A DNA stretch of 32,570 nucleotides from Bacteroidota bacterium (lineage in GTDB: Bacteria; Bacteroidota; Bacteroidia; Chitinophagales; Chitinophagaceae). Position numbers and translations under genes: made by a program. The stretch lies in contig JAFDYE010000166.1 in NCBI GenBank assembly GCA_018267585.1, positions 1 to 32,570 of the forward strand, read 5' to 3'. The notes under the pieces are model-generated. The model was not told the DNA's origin and ran no database searches. It saw only the letters and a list, made by a program, of their open reading frames with translations. Within the stretch, counting starts at the first letter, position 1, and each line of letters begins with the position of its first letter. Positions 16,050 to 24,546 of this stretch are shown in pieces.

Positions 16050-16889
16050 CTAAATCTTGAAAATCAGCATCAATACCCCCGAAAACATCATTAATCCGTC
16101 TAATATGATATAGTAGAGGTCGTCTGAAAAATTGCGCTTAGCCTCCTTGTAGAGGGCGGCCGTGATGATACCCGGTATCAGCAAAAGGAAAATATAAAAG
16201 GCATTGTAGTGGAAGAAGGAAAGAGCGATGCTTACCAGGAAGAACAGTCCGATCGATACCGAGAAGAGCAGATCGATGCCTTTTTCATCCAGCATTGTGA
16301 TAAGGCTGCGGATCCCCTGTGACCGGTCATCCTCGCGGTCCCGGTAGTCGAAGAGGATACAGATCGGATAGATGAGAAGGAACCGTCCGGCCGTGAACAA
16401 CACGAAGGACGTCTTCCAGGGTGCCTCTGCCACGATCAGCGGAAGGACGGTCGTTACATAGACCCAGACGAAGGCCAGGAAAAGGGTCTTGCCTATAGCT
16501 ATTTTTTGCAGCTGTACAAAGATGCGCTGGGGCAGTTTGGGCGCCGAATACAAAAAGGTGAGCAGAACGCCGAAGAGCATGGCGGGCAGAAAGTGCAGCA
16601 GGTAAAGAAAATTGACCCCCGCGCCTACCAATCCTACGAGATACAGAATAAAATGCAGTATTTTATGCGGAGTGGACCAGTGTACCCGGCGGGATGGACT
16701 GGCGGCTTTGGGAGTCAGCCACCAGTGGAAATTATAGCTGCAGATCGTGGCAAAGAACACAAACCCGATGAGCTTGCCGGATGGCGGCAGGCCCAGTAAA
16801 AGATGGCTCGTCTGCCAGACCATTACGACGGCACATAGAGCAATATACAGGCTGCTGAAAACAAAGAAATCGACTATTTTTCTAAACAT
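16050..16889 (-). CDS. UbiA-like integral membrane prenyltransferase-family protein
   Basis: A 279-residue polytopic protein with eight or nine hydrophobic segments from the N-terminus to the C-terminal LMMFSGVLMLIFKI. The second aspartate-rich motif of UbiA prenyltransferases is recognisable as DYRDREDDRSQGIRSL (181-196). The first motif (usually NxxxDxxxD) is not clear; the equivalent region is CSYNFHWWLTP, without the Asp residues, so catalytic competence is doubtful. UbiA enzymes attach isoprenoid chains to aromatic acceptors in quinone, heme or pigment synthesis. Similar UbiA-like proteins of unknown function occur in Chitinophagaceae. It starts 10 bp after the lipoprotein gene, which suggests cotranscription. 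Confidence 0.75.
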   Translation of the reverse strand: MFRKIVDFFVFSSLYIALCAVVMVWQTSHLLLGLPPSGKLIGFVFFATICSYNFHWWLTPKAASPSRRVHWSTPHKILHFILYLVGLVGAGVNFLYLLHFLPAMLFGVLLTFLYSAPKLPQRIFVQLQKIAIGKTLFLAFVWVYVTTVLPLIVAEAPWKTSFVLFTAGRFLLIYPICILFDYRDREDDRSQGIRSLITMLDEKGIDLLFSVSIGLFFLVSIALSFFHYNAFYIFLLLIPGIITAALYKEAKRNFSDDLYYIILDGLMMFSGVLMLIFKI

Positions 16890-16899
16890 CCGCCACTCA

Positions 16900-17340
16900 T
16901 TATTTCAAAATGATCAGCTTGGGCGAAGAGATCGTGTCGCTGTGAACACCGCCGGAGGACAGCACAAAGAATTTCATGATGACGGTGTCATTTTGTCCGA
17001 GGGTCGTCGACTGAAAAAGGGAGCTGTGGGGCAGCGAATACCTGAACTCGCCCTTGTTGGCGCCTTCCAGGTCAGGAATGGGGTTGATAAGGGTATCGAC
17101 GACGGGATCGGAAGCAGGGGCCTCGTTAAGCCGGTCGAGAATGGAAACGAAATAGCCGTTTTGGACGCTGTTGCCATTGGTGAACTTGAAATGCGCGACC
17201 AGCGAGTCATTCGTACCGATGGTGGTCTTATCGATGGACGTCAGGGTGAATTGTGGTTTGCCTCCGGAGCCGCCCTTGCTACAGCTGCCGGCTGCGAGTA
17301 GTAAAATTATCGCGGGTATCAGGAAAGAACCAGACTTCAT
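16900..17340 (-). CDS. Small predicted lipoprotein of unknown function
   Basis: A 146-residue protein with a type II signal peptide: MKSGSFLIPAIILLLAAGSC with the lipobox AGSC and lipidated Cys20, followed by a flexible SKGGSGGK linker. The remaining 120 residues look beta-rich (FTLTSIDKTTIGTNDSLVAHFKFTN...), like a single Ig-like or DUF4625-type domain, though I cannot assign the family. It probably faces the periplasm or the cell surface. It is the first gene of a likely transcript with the UbiA-like gene (10-bp gap) and is divergent from the LuxE-like gene across 54 bp. Confidence 0.75.
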   Translation of the reverse strand: MKSGSFLIPAIILLLAAGSCSKGGSGGKPQFTLTSIDKTTIGTNDSLVAHFKFTNGNSVQNGYFVSILDRLNEAPASDPVVDTLINPIPDLEGANKGEFRYSLPHSSLFQSTTLGQNDTVIMKFFVLSSGGVHSDTISSPKLIILK

Positions 17341-17394
17341 GATGCTGATTTGATGCCTACAAACCTAGTTGTTTTTATTTAAAAGGGGGTAATT

Positions 17395-18390
17395 TTGTTC
17401 CAAAATTCCCACTTGAAATTAACAGAAGGGCTGTTCTCCCTCTCCGAGTCCACTCTTGCCCCCCGCGCCCTGGAAATATTCGCCTTTCAGTATGCTGAGA
17501 ACCCGCTGTATCGCCAGTATGTCCAAACGCTGGGGATCGATCCGGCCACTGTCCATACACTATACGATATTCCCTTTCTTCCGGTTGCCTTCTTTAAAAC
17601 ACACTCCGTCCGGAGCGGGGCACCAGGACCGGCTGATGTCGTGTTCGAGAGCAGCGGTACCACCGGAATGGTCACCAGCCGCCACGAGGTAAAAGACGTC
17701 GATCTGTACAGGAAAAGCTTTTTCGCCGCTTTCCAACAGTCATATGGGCCTGTCAATGAATGGTGTATCATCGGCCTCCTGCCTGCCTATCTGGAAAGGA
17801 GCAATTCTTCGCTCGTGTTCATGGTCGACGAGCTGATCCGGGCCAGCGGCCACCCGGACAGCGGCACCTATCTGTACGACCACGAAACCCTGCACCGTGT
17901 CCTCCGGCGACTTGAACAGCAGGGGCAGAAGACGCTGGTGATCGGCGTGACCTTCGCGTTGCTGGATTTCGCGGAAAAATATGAAATGAAGCTTGGCCAT
18001 ACCGTGATCATGGAGACCGGCGGCATGAAGGGCCGGCGAAAGGAGATCACCCGCGCCGAACTGCACGAGGTGCTGACCCGCCGCCTGGGAGTGGCTTCCA
18101 TCCACGCCGAATATGGAATGACCGAGCTGCTGTCCCAGGCCTATTCCCATGGACAAGGCCTGTTCCGGTGTCCGCCCTGGATGAAGGTACTGGTCCGTAA
18201 AGAAGATGATCCGCTGGACATCAGCGGCGAAGGAGAGGGGATCGTCAATATCATCGACCTCGCCAATATATGGTCCTGCGCTTTTATTGCGACGGACGAC
18301 GTCGGCCGTATATTGCCTGACGGAACCTTTCAGATATCTGGACGGGTTGACAATAGCGATATACGCGGGTGCAGCCTTTTAGTGGTGTAA
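17395..18390 (+). CDS. LuxE/acyl-protein synthetase-like enzyme
   Basis: A 331-residue member of the LuxE (acyl-protein synthetase) family within the adenylate-forming group. The ATP/AMP-binding motif ESSGTTG is at 85-91. Other family features are HAEYGMTELLSQAYS and the late TDDVGRILPDGTFQISGRVDNSDIRGC. The start is a TTG at 17395: the in-frame stop at 17380-17382 excludes anything further upstream, and an AAAAGGGGG purine run precedes it. Such enzymes activate a carboxylic or fatty acid as acyl-AMP and pass it to a protein thiol. The substrate here is unknown. No lux genes are present; relatives occur in polysaccharide and lipid clusters. Its 3' end overlaps the convergent siroheme synthase-TSUP gene by 12 bp. 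Confidence 0.82.
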   Translation: MFQNSHLKLTEGLFSLSESTLAPRALEIFAFQYAENPLYRQYVQTLGIDPATVHTLYDIPFLPVAFFKTHSVRSGAPGPADVVFESSGTTGMVTSRHEVKDVDLYRKSFFAAFQQSYGPVNEWCIIGLLPAYLERSNSSLVFMVDELIRASGHPDSGTYLYDHETLHRVLRRLEQQGQKTLVIGVTFALLDFAEKYEMKLGHTVIMETGGMKGRRKEITRAELHEVLTRRLGVASIHAEYGMTELLSQAYSHGQGLFRCPPWMKVLVRKEDDPLDISGEGEGIVNIIDLANIWSCAFIATDDVGRILPDGTFQISGRVDNSDIRGCSLLVV

Positions 18391-19911
18391 CAACCCCGCA
18401 GCAGCCAGGGCCTTCCACAGCGTCCAGGCACTGGTGACCATCACCAGTGTACCCACAGCTACGAACATCGTCTTCACCGGCAGCTTGCCTACCAGCCTTG
18501 CCGCAATCGGGGCAGCAAGTATCCCCCCGAGTATCATTCCGGCGACGTCCAGGAGGGGAATGCTCTTAAGGAGTATAAAGAAGGTGATCGAGCTCGACAG
18601 GACGACAAAGAATTCAGCCAGGCAGACCGAACCGATGACGTAGCGGGGATTTCGGCGCTTGGCGATCAGGGTGCTGGTGACCAGCGTTCCCCACCCGCCG
18701 CCGGCAAATGCGTCCAGGAACCCGCCGGCCGACGCCAGCCAGCCGGCCCGCCGGACCTTGTCTTTGGGGTTGCGTTTGGCGAAGGCCTTCCGTAAGATAT
18801 AGTAACCCAGATAGACCGTATAGACCGACAGCGGAATCCGTACCCACTGCGAATACTCCTTACCGAAATAGGCCGCGGCGGCCCCGAGGACGGCCCCGAT
18901 AATGCCCGGCACCACGATTGTCCGGAACAGCTTTTTGTTGATATTGCCAAATCGGTGATGACTATAGCCCGAGACGCCGCTGGAGAATACCCGCGCCGAA
19001 TGCACGCGGCTGCTGACGATGGCAGGAGGGACGCCATAAGCAAGCAGGAAGGTGGTGGAAATCGTGCCATAACCAAGCCCCAGCGAGCCGTCCACCATTT
19101 GCGCAAGAAAACCCGCAAGCGTCATGACCAGGAAGCCGGTGCTGTCGATTGGCAAGCCGCGCACATAGTCGACCAGACCAGTGAGGGGTACCATCGACAG
19201 CAGTCCGTGCCCAAGTATCATAAAGAGAAAGGCCAGCAGACACCATTTCACGATCTGCTGCCATTTGGCCGGTTTCGGCTTGGCCAGAATTTCAACCGGC
19301 GGCGCGGCCTGTTTGGCCACCAGCACCATTGTCAGGTCGTTCAGCTTCCGCACCTTCTCGGAAAAATCCCCGTTGAGACCCTGGCGGAGGGTCTGCATAT
19401 TCTCCAGGACGTTGTCCATTTCATCGGGGATCAGGCTCCCTATCTCTTCCTTCAGCCGTTTGGCGATGGTGGGCGACTTGCCGTTGGTGGAGATCGCTAT
19501 CTTGAGGTGGCCCTTGCGGACGATCGAGCTCAGATAGAAATCGCAGAGGTCGGGCGTGTCGGCTACGTTGACCAGCAGCCCCGCCGCCCGCGTTTGCTTC
19601 GCGACGGCCTCGCTGACGGCCCGGTCGTTCACGGCTACGATGACGATATCGGCATATTCCAGGTCGTTCGGGTGATAAGGCCTTTCCAGCAGCCGGATTC
19701 CCGGATGGCGCTCTGCGAGTTCGCGGACAGATTCCGATATCTGCGGCGCGACCACTGTGACCTTTGTAGCCGGCGAATTTTGCAATACAGCCTGCAGCTT
19801 CTCTAGTCCGACATTGCCGGCGCCGACCAAAAGAAGCCTGAGCCGCTCTAGTTTTACAAACAGCGGGAACAAATGATTTTCAGTTTCGACCTCAGCTTTT
19901 ATATCTCCCAT
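18379..19911 (-). CDS. Siroheme synthase (Met8/CysG-N type) fused to TSUP sulfite exporter-like transporter
   Basis: A 510-residue fusion. The ATG at 19911 (MGDIKAEVETENHLFPLFVKL) is chosen because the open frame further upstream is antisense to nothing and overlaps the TonB tail hairpins. Residues about 12-200 are a precorrin-2 dehydrogenase/ferrochelatase domain: the NAD-binding LLVGAGNVGLEKL (27-39), NVADTPDLCDF with the likely catalytic Asp118, and IAISTNGKSPTIAKRLKEEI (139-158). From about 218 on, seven to nine membrane helices form a TauE/SafE (TSUP) transporter with duplicated LAGFLAQMVDGSLGLGYGT and SAGGFLDAFAGGGWGTL motifs. The first part would make siroheme for CysI; the second could export sulfite or a related anion. 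It follows the TonB receptor by 25 bp. Confidence 0.88.
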   Translation of the reverse strand: MGDIKAEVETENHLFPLFVKLERLRLLLVGAGNVGLEKLQAVLQNSPATKVTVVAPQISESVRELAERHPGIRLLERPYHPNDLEYADIVIVAVNDRAVSEAVAKQTRAAGLLVNVADTPDLCDFYLSSIVRKGHLKIAISTNGKSPTIAKRLKEEIGSLIPDEMDNVLENMQTLRQGLNGDFSEKVRKLNDLTMVLVAKQAAPPVEILAKPKPAKWQQIVKWCLLAFLFMILGHGLLSMVPLTGLVDYVRGLPIDSTGFLVMTLAGFLAQMVDGSLGLGYGTISTTFLLAYGVPPAIVSSRVHSARVFSSGVSGYSHHRFGNINKKLFRTIVVPGIIGAVLGAAAAYFGKEYSQWVRIPLSVYTVYLGYYILRKAFAKRNPKDKVRRAGWLASAGGFLDAFAGGGWGTLVTSTLIAKRRNPRYVIGSVCLAEFFVVLSSSITFFILLKSIPLLDVAGMILGGILAAPIAARLVGKLPVKTMFVAVGTLVMVTSAWTLWKALAAAGLLHH

Positions 19912-19932
19912 TTCATTAATGATTGACCACTC

Positions 19933-19974
19933 GACCTTAGGGTCTCGCGGGCGAACTGGCCTTCCGGCCAGTTC
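19933..19974. repeat. Tandem hairpins covering the TonB receptor stop codon
   Basis: Two perfect inverted repeats sit side by side: GAACTGGCC-TTCC-GGCCAGTTC (19953-19974) and GACC-TTAG-GGTC (19933-19944). The stop codon of the TonB receptor (19937-19939) falls in the loop of the second. The element is translated as the receptor's last residues. There is no T-tract, so it is probably an intergenic palindromic element rather than a terminator. Confidence 0.7.
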
Positions 19975-22783
19975 CGTCAAATACGATCGTGATGTAATAA
20001 AACCCTCCGATCGATGGCCCCCCAAGATACTGGTAATATTTTTTATTCAGCAGATTAGTAGCCCCCAATTTTAGTGTACTAAACAATTCCGGTATCCGGT
20101 AGTTGACCTGGGCGTCGATCGTGCTATAGGCCGGCACGTTCCCCGCAGCCAGAGGGCTGTTCCAGTAGAAGGCGTTCTGCCAGTGCCAGCCGACGTTAAA
20201 GCCGGTATTCTTCAGGATCTCGCGGTTGCCGATGTTCAGGTTGGTGATCCAGTTCGGCGTATTAAAGGCGGGGGTGAAGGCGTCGGTCGACTCCGAACTG
20301 ACGATCGCCGCGTAGCTGGCGTTGCCCGTGATGGTGAACTTCTTATAGAAATTATAGCTTGCTCCCAGCTCGACGCCATTATTGGTCACTTTGCTCCTGG
20401 AATTGGTCCACATCTTGTATTTCGTGACCGACCCGGAATAGATCTGTGTAGCCGTATTAACATTTACTCCGCCGCCGATGGTCCCGTTCTTCGGCTGGGT
20501 GATATCCAGCTGGCCGATAAAGTTGTCGTAGACGCTGAAATAATAGTCCACGTCCACGAACAGCCTGTTGTTCAGCAACACGCCCTTATAGCCGGCTTCG
20601 AAGGAATTGATATGCTCTGGCTGGATATAACCGTAGGTGCTTTGTACCAGGATACCCGCCTCCTTCTGTATCGCTGCTGCCTGCGTAATCCCGCTGCCGC
20701 TGTTGAGGTCGGCATTGACCGCATTCTTAAATGCGGTGACTGAAGAGTTGATATAGGAGTTCCCGAATGCCTGCGTATGCTGCGCGATCACGGGCAGCCC
20801 GCCCAGCCGGCGCACGCCGCCGTTGTTGACATAGGCAAAGCCTTCGAATAGGGTGGGGAACCGGTAGCCGTTCTGGAACGATGCCCTGAAATTATGCTGT
20901 GCCGTAGGTGAGTAGACCGCCGCAACCCTGGGATTGAACTTCGTGCTGAAATACTCTGTCTTGTCGGCCCTTAGACTAGCCGTCAGCTTGAGCTTTTCTT
21001 CGAAGAGCTTCTTCGTCAGCTGTATAAACCCGCCGTAGGTATAGTAGTCAAACCGGCTGTCCGCCTGCTTCGAATCCGCATAGGCATTCGGATTGACGTA
21101 GTTGTTGCCGTCCGGTGTGACGAAATAGTTGCGATAGTTCGCACCGGCAAGCACCTGTATGAAGGGGATCAGCCGGGAGAAGTCGTACTGACCCTCGAAA
21201 TGGACGAAGGCCGATCTCAATTTCATCTGCGCACCCACCGTATCCCAGTTGTTCGTATGGATGACCTTGTTGCGCACGCTGTCGAACGACCGGGTGCCTG
21301 GCAGGAACCGCCCGTTGTCGGCAAAGGCGCGTGCCGCATTCAGCGATGCCTGTACGTTCTGCGTGGTAGGAGCCGCAACGGCGTTGTAGGCGTTGTTAAA
21401 GCCAGTGGTAAAATCATTCCACCACTGCGGCGATTTTTTGAAGGCCATATCGATATTCTCTCCCAGCGGCCGGAAATTGAAGGAGTTGTCCCCGGTGTTC
21501 TCGGTAGTGTAATAACCCTTGAGGCTAAGCCCACCTGTCCGGATATCCAGCGCATGCTGCTGGATGCGCTCGCCGTCCAGCCGCACCCTGTTGCCGCGCT
21601 GATAGTTGTTTGTCACCACGCCGATGCGGTACGTATAGGAGATCTCTGTGCCGGCATTGGGACGGAAGTGGATGGCGGCGTCGGCCTTCGTATTCTTTAC
21701 GGCATAGTCCGTCAGGTCTTTTTCCAGGTAGCCGCTGCGCGAGACGTCGTATTTCTTCCCGGCAAGCGTGAGCGTCCTGAGGTCGCTGTTGTATTCGTCG
21801 CCATAGCGGTTGATGAGGTCTGCACCGGGATTTACGGCGGCCACAGATGCATTGGTCTTGTTCCCCACGTCAAAATACTGGTCATGCTGGTTGTTGGCGA
21901 TCCAGTCGGTACCCTCGGAATGCGCCACATTGATCTTGAACGCCCATTTGGGGTTCAGCACTTTCGCCCAGCGGATGGCCGACTCGGAATAGAGCGCGGC
22001 GTTGTGGTCCTTGTCATTGACGTGATTGACGCCTAGTTTCTGGTATACGCTCAGCCCTTCGTACTGGAAGGGTGATTTTGTCTTCAGGTTTGCGATGCCG
22101 TTGATGGCGTTCAGGCCGTAGATGGCGGAGGCCGCGCCGGGTATCAGCTCGACGCTTTCGATATCCAGCTCCGTCGGCCCGACCGCATTGGCGACAGGAG
22201 CCCCGATGCCCGGAGAAATATTATCGACGCCGTCTACCATTTGCAAGAACCGGCTGTTGGTCGTCCCCGAAAACCCTCTCGTATTGGGCACCTTATAGCC
22301 CAGGCTGAGCGTCGTCATCTGTACCCCCTTTACATTTTCCAGCGCATCATAAAAAGTGGGAGCCGGACTCTCTTTTATGGCCCGAAGGTCCAGCTTTTCG
22401 ATCGTCACCGGACTACGCAGGATGCTTTCCGATACACGGCTCGCCGTCACGACGACCTGGTCTACCAGCACGCGCCTCGTATTCAGCGCGATGGAGATGC
22501 CAGTGGTGCCATCGCCGCTGACAAGGAATTCCTGGCTTTTAAAGCCGATGGAGGTCACCACCAGGGTCAGCGGCAGCTTTTGCGCAGTCCTCAGGTGAAA
22601 GCTGCCGTCCTCTGCGGCAGTGGTGCCTATCGCCGTACCCTTGATCCTGACTGTCGCGGCCCCCAGGGGCTGGTTGCCCACCGAGTCAAAGACCTTGCCT
22701 GAGATGATATATGGGTCCTGCGCAAGAATGCGCGTCCCCGTCAAGAGAACTAAAATGGTCAATATTCCGGATAAACGCTTCAT
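19937..22783 (-). CDS. TonB-dependent outer membrane receptor in the sulfur assimilation locus
   Basis: A 948-residue receptor. The signal peptide is MKRLSGILTILVLLTGTRILAQ. Next comes a CarboxypepD_reg-like beta-sandwich (about 25-110: ISGKVFDSVGNQPLGAATVRIKG), then the plug (about 115-240, with PNTRGFSGTTNSRFLQMVDG and ELIPGAASAIYGLNAINGI), then a 22-strand-type barrel. The barrel ends at GGFYYITIVF, with the expected terminal Phe, but the frame continues for 13 residues (DGTGRKASSPARP) through a hairpin element. There is no SusD partner, so this is not a typical glycan system. Between sulfite reductase and the siroheme synthase-TSUP gene, uptake of a sulfur compound, a metal chelate or a siroheme precursor is plausible but unproven. 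A terminator separates it from cysI. Confidence 0.92.
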   Translation of the reverse strand: MKRLSGILTILVLLTGTRILAQDPYIISGKVFDSVGNQPLGAATVRIKGTAIGTTAAEDGSFHLRTAQKLPLTLVVTSIGFKSQEFLVSGDGTTGISIALNTRRVLVDQVVVTASRVSESILRSPVTIEKLDLRAIKESPAPTFYDALENVKGVQMTTLSLGYKVPNTRGFSGTTNSRFLQMVDGVDNISPGIGAPVANAVGPTELDIESVELIPGAASAIYGLNAINGIANLKTKSPFQYEGLSVYQKLGVNHVNDKDHNAALYSESAIRWAKVLNPKWAFKINVAHSEGTDWIANNQHDQYFDVGNKTNASVAAVNPGADLINRYGDEYNSDLRTLTLAGKKYDVSRSGYLEKDLTDYAVKNTKADAAIHFRPNAGTEISYTYRIGVVTNNYQRGNRVRLDGERIQQHALDIRTGGLSLKGYYTTENTGDNSFNFRPLGENIDMAFKKSPQWWNDFTTGFNNAYNAVAAPTTQNVQASLNAARAFADNGRFLPGTRSFDSVRNKVIHTNNWDTVGAQMKLRSAFVHFEGQYDFSRLIPFIQVLAGANYRNYFVTPDGNNYVNPNAYADSKQADSRFDYYTYGGFIQLTKKLFEEKLKLTASLRADKTEYFSTKFNPRVAAVYSPTAQHNFRASFQNGYRFPTLFEGFAYVNNGGVRRLGGLPVIAQHTQAFGNSYINSSVTAFKNAVNADLNSGSGITQAAAIQKEAGILVQSTYGYIQPEHINSFEAGYKGVLLNNRLFVDVDYYFSVYDNFIGQLDITQPKNGTIGGGVNVNTATQIYSGSVTKYKMWTNSRSKVTNNGVELGASYNFYKKFTITGNASYAAIVSSESTDAFTPAFNTPNWITNLNIGNREILKNTGFNVGWHWQNAFYWNSPLAAGNVPAYSTIDAQVNYRIPELFSTLKLGATNLLNKKYYQYLGGPSIGGFYYITIVFDGTGRKASSPARP

Positions 22784-22790
22784 AAGCTAT

Positions 22791-22800
22791 TAGTCTATTA
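22791..22800. promoter_or_regulatory. TAGTCTAtta motif before the TonB receptor gene
   Basis: TAGTCTATTA here matches TAGTCTACCA at 30181-30190 in the cys promoter region at 8 of 10 positions. It lies 7 bp upstream of the TonB receptor start codon, in a short AT-rich spacer that also contains TAGTAGAG at 22805-22812. It may mark a shared regulator. Confidence 0.3.
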
Positions 22801-22820
22801 ATTTAGTAGAGTAAAAGTAT

Positions 22821-22858
22821 AAAAAAAATGCCTTCAGACAAAAAGCCTGAAGGCATTT
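22821..22858 (-). terminator. Terminator at the end of the cysHDN-cobA-cysJI operon
   Basis: Perfect 12-bp arms, AAATGCCTTCAG (22826-22837) and CTGAAGGCATTT (22847-22858), enclose a 9-nt loop. On the minus strand the stem runs directly into a T-tract (the plus-strand A run from 22821). It is placed 10 bp after the cysI stop, so the TonB receptor and the fusion gene probably have their own promoter or rely on read-through. Confidence 0.93.
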
Positions 22859-22868
22859 CAAAAAATAT

Positions 22869-24545
22869 TTATTGTTTATACCATTTTTGACGCAGCGCGA
22901 AGTCACCGAACCGTTCGCCGGTGATCCGCTCTTTTTTGTACAGCCAGAACAGCAGGTCCAGTTCTTTCAGGATCGCCGCCTCGTCCAGGTTCTCCTTATA
23001 GATCCTGTTCAGCCTGGTCCCTTCATGGTCTCCGCACAGGTGCATATTGTAATGGCCCAGGGCAGTTCCGACAAAACCGATCTCCGCTGCATAGGGACGC
23101 CCGCAGCCGTTGGGGCAGCCGGTCATCCGGATGATGATCTGTTCTTCGCCGAGCTCATACTTGTCCAGCAGCCCTTCGATCTTACCAAGCAGGGTGGGCA
23201 GGTAGCGCTGCGCCTCCGCCAGGGCCAGGCCGCATGTCGGCAGGGCAACACACGCGATCGCGTTCTTTCGGACAGCAGAGGCTGCCTCCGTATGTTCGAT
23301 GATCCGGTATTTCTCGAGTATCTTCTGGATCGCAGCCTTGTCTTTGGCCTTGATATCAGACAGGATCAGGTTCTGTGTGCCGGTGAAACGGATATTGGCT
23401 TTCCCCGTTTCCGCCACTTCCAGCAGCGCAGTCTTCATCGCAACTTTTTCGTCGTCGACCACTCTTCCGCATTCGACATAGGGAGTATAGTACCAGAGTC
23501 CCTTGTGATTCTGTGTCCACCCGTAGTGGTCGACCCGGTCGGTAAACACAAAGGGGCGCGCGTCTTCCAGCGGAAAGCCCACTCTTTTTTCCAGCTCGGC
23601 ACGGTACCAGTCCAGACCATATTTGTCGACGGTATATTTCAGGCGGGCCAGTTTTCGGTCGCTACGGTTGCCATAGTCGCGCTGGATCGTAACGACCTCG
23701 TAAATGGCCTTGAATAATTTCTCGTCGTCCGCCGGCACGTAACAGAGTACGCTGGCCAGCCTCGGATAGGTCTCGGCATTGCCGTGCGTGGCGCCAAGTC
23801 CGCCGCCGATGGCGAAGTTGAATCCTTTCAGCTGCCCGTTCTCGATGATGGCGATCAGCGCCAGGTCATTGGTGAGTACGTCGATATCGTTGTTGGGCGG
23901 GATGACCAGGCCGATCTTGAATTTTCGGGGAAGATAGCGGTCCTGGTACAGGGGATCTTCCTCGTCCTTCTTATTGGTCAGCTTCTCTTCGTCCAGCCAT
24001 ATCTCATAAAAAGCCCGGGTCTTCGGCAGCAGCAGCGCACTGATGCGGGCAGCATAGCCGTGCACCTGTTCGTGGAGCTCGGATTCCATCGGATGGGCGG
24101 CGGCCGTAACATTGCGATTGACGTCGCCGCAGGCGGCAATGGAGTCGAGGTGCACATTGCTAAAGGCCTTCAGTGTCGGCTTGATCCTGCTCCTCAGTAT
24201 TCCGTGCAGCTGAATGGTCTGGCGGGTGGTGACCTTGATGGTGCCCGTGCTGTTCTCACCGGCGACGTGGTGAATGGCGATCCATTGTTCGGGCGTTAGA
24301 AAGCCTCCCGGTACCCGTAGCCTCACCATAAAGGAATACAGGCGCTCGAGCTTTTTTTCGGCGCGCTCTTCCCGCCGGTCGCGGTCGTCCTGCATGTACA
24401 TACCGTGGAACTTTACCAGGGCAGTGTCGTCATCTGCGATGGCGCCCGTGACCTCGTTCTTCAGTCCTTCAACGAGGGTGCCTCTGAGTCCATCGCTATT
24501 TTGTTTGATCCTTTCGGTGCTCGATAAGTTCTTGTTTTGCTCCAT
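22869..24545 (-). CDS. cysI: Assimilatory sulfite reductase hemoprotein (beta) subunit
   Basis: A 558-residue siroheme/4Fe-4S sulfite reductase. Cluster ligands are visible as CVALPTCGLALAEAQRYLP (Cys-x5-Cys) and MTGCPNGCGRPY (Cys-x3-Cys, the last bridging to siroheme). Other conserved motifs are TTRQTIQLHG, AACGDVNRNV and GGLGATHGN. It reduces sulfite to sulfide with six electrons, supplied by the flavoprotein encoded just upstream (1-bp gap). The length is close to E. coli CysI (570). CysI is preferred over the ferredoxin-dependent type because it is next to cysJ. It is the last gene before the operon terminator. Confidence 0.96.
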   Translation of the reverse strand: MEQNKNLSSTERIKQNSDGLRGTLVEGLKNEVTGAIADDDTALVKFHGMYMQDDRDRREERAEKKLERLYSFMVRLRVPGGFLTPEQWIAIHHVAGENSTGTIKVTTRQTIQLHGILRSRIKPTLKAFSNVHLDSIAACGDVNRNVTAAAHPMESELHEQVHGYAARISALLLPKTRAFYEIWLDEEKLTNKKDEEDPLYQDRYLPRKFKIGLVIPPNNDIDVLTNDLALIAIIENGQLKGFNFAIGGGLGATHGNAETYPRLASVLCYVPADDEKLFKAIYEVVTIQRDYGNRSDRKLARLKYTVDKYGLDWYRAELEKRVGFPLEDARPFVFTDRVDHYGWTQNHKGLWYYTPYVECGRVVDDEKVAMKTALLEVAETGKANIRFTGTQNLILSDIKAKDKAAIQKILEKYRIIEHTEAASAVRKNAIACVALPTCGLALAEAQRYLPTLLGKIEGLLDKYELGEEQIIIRMTGCPNGCGRPYAAEIGFVGTALGHYNMHLCGDHEGTRLNRIYKENLDEAAILKELDLLFWLYKKERITGERFGDFALRQKWYKQ

Positions 24546-24546
24546 C

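Noticed and set aside
22784-22868. Possible second poly-Cys leader before the TonB receptor gene
   Set aside because: The 85-bp spacer is filled by the cysI terminator and AT-rich DNA; no short ORF with Cys codons is present.
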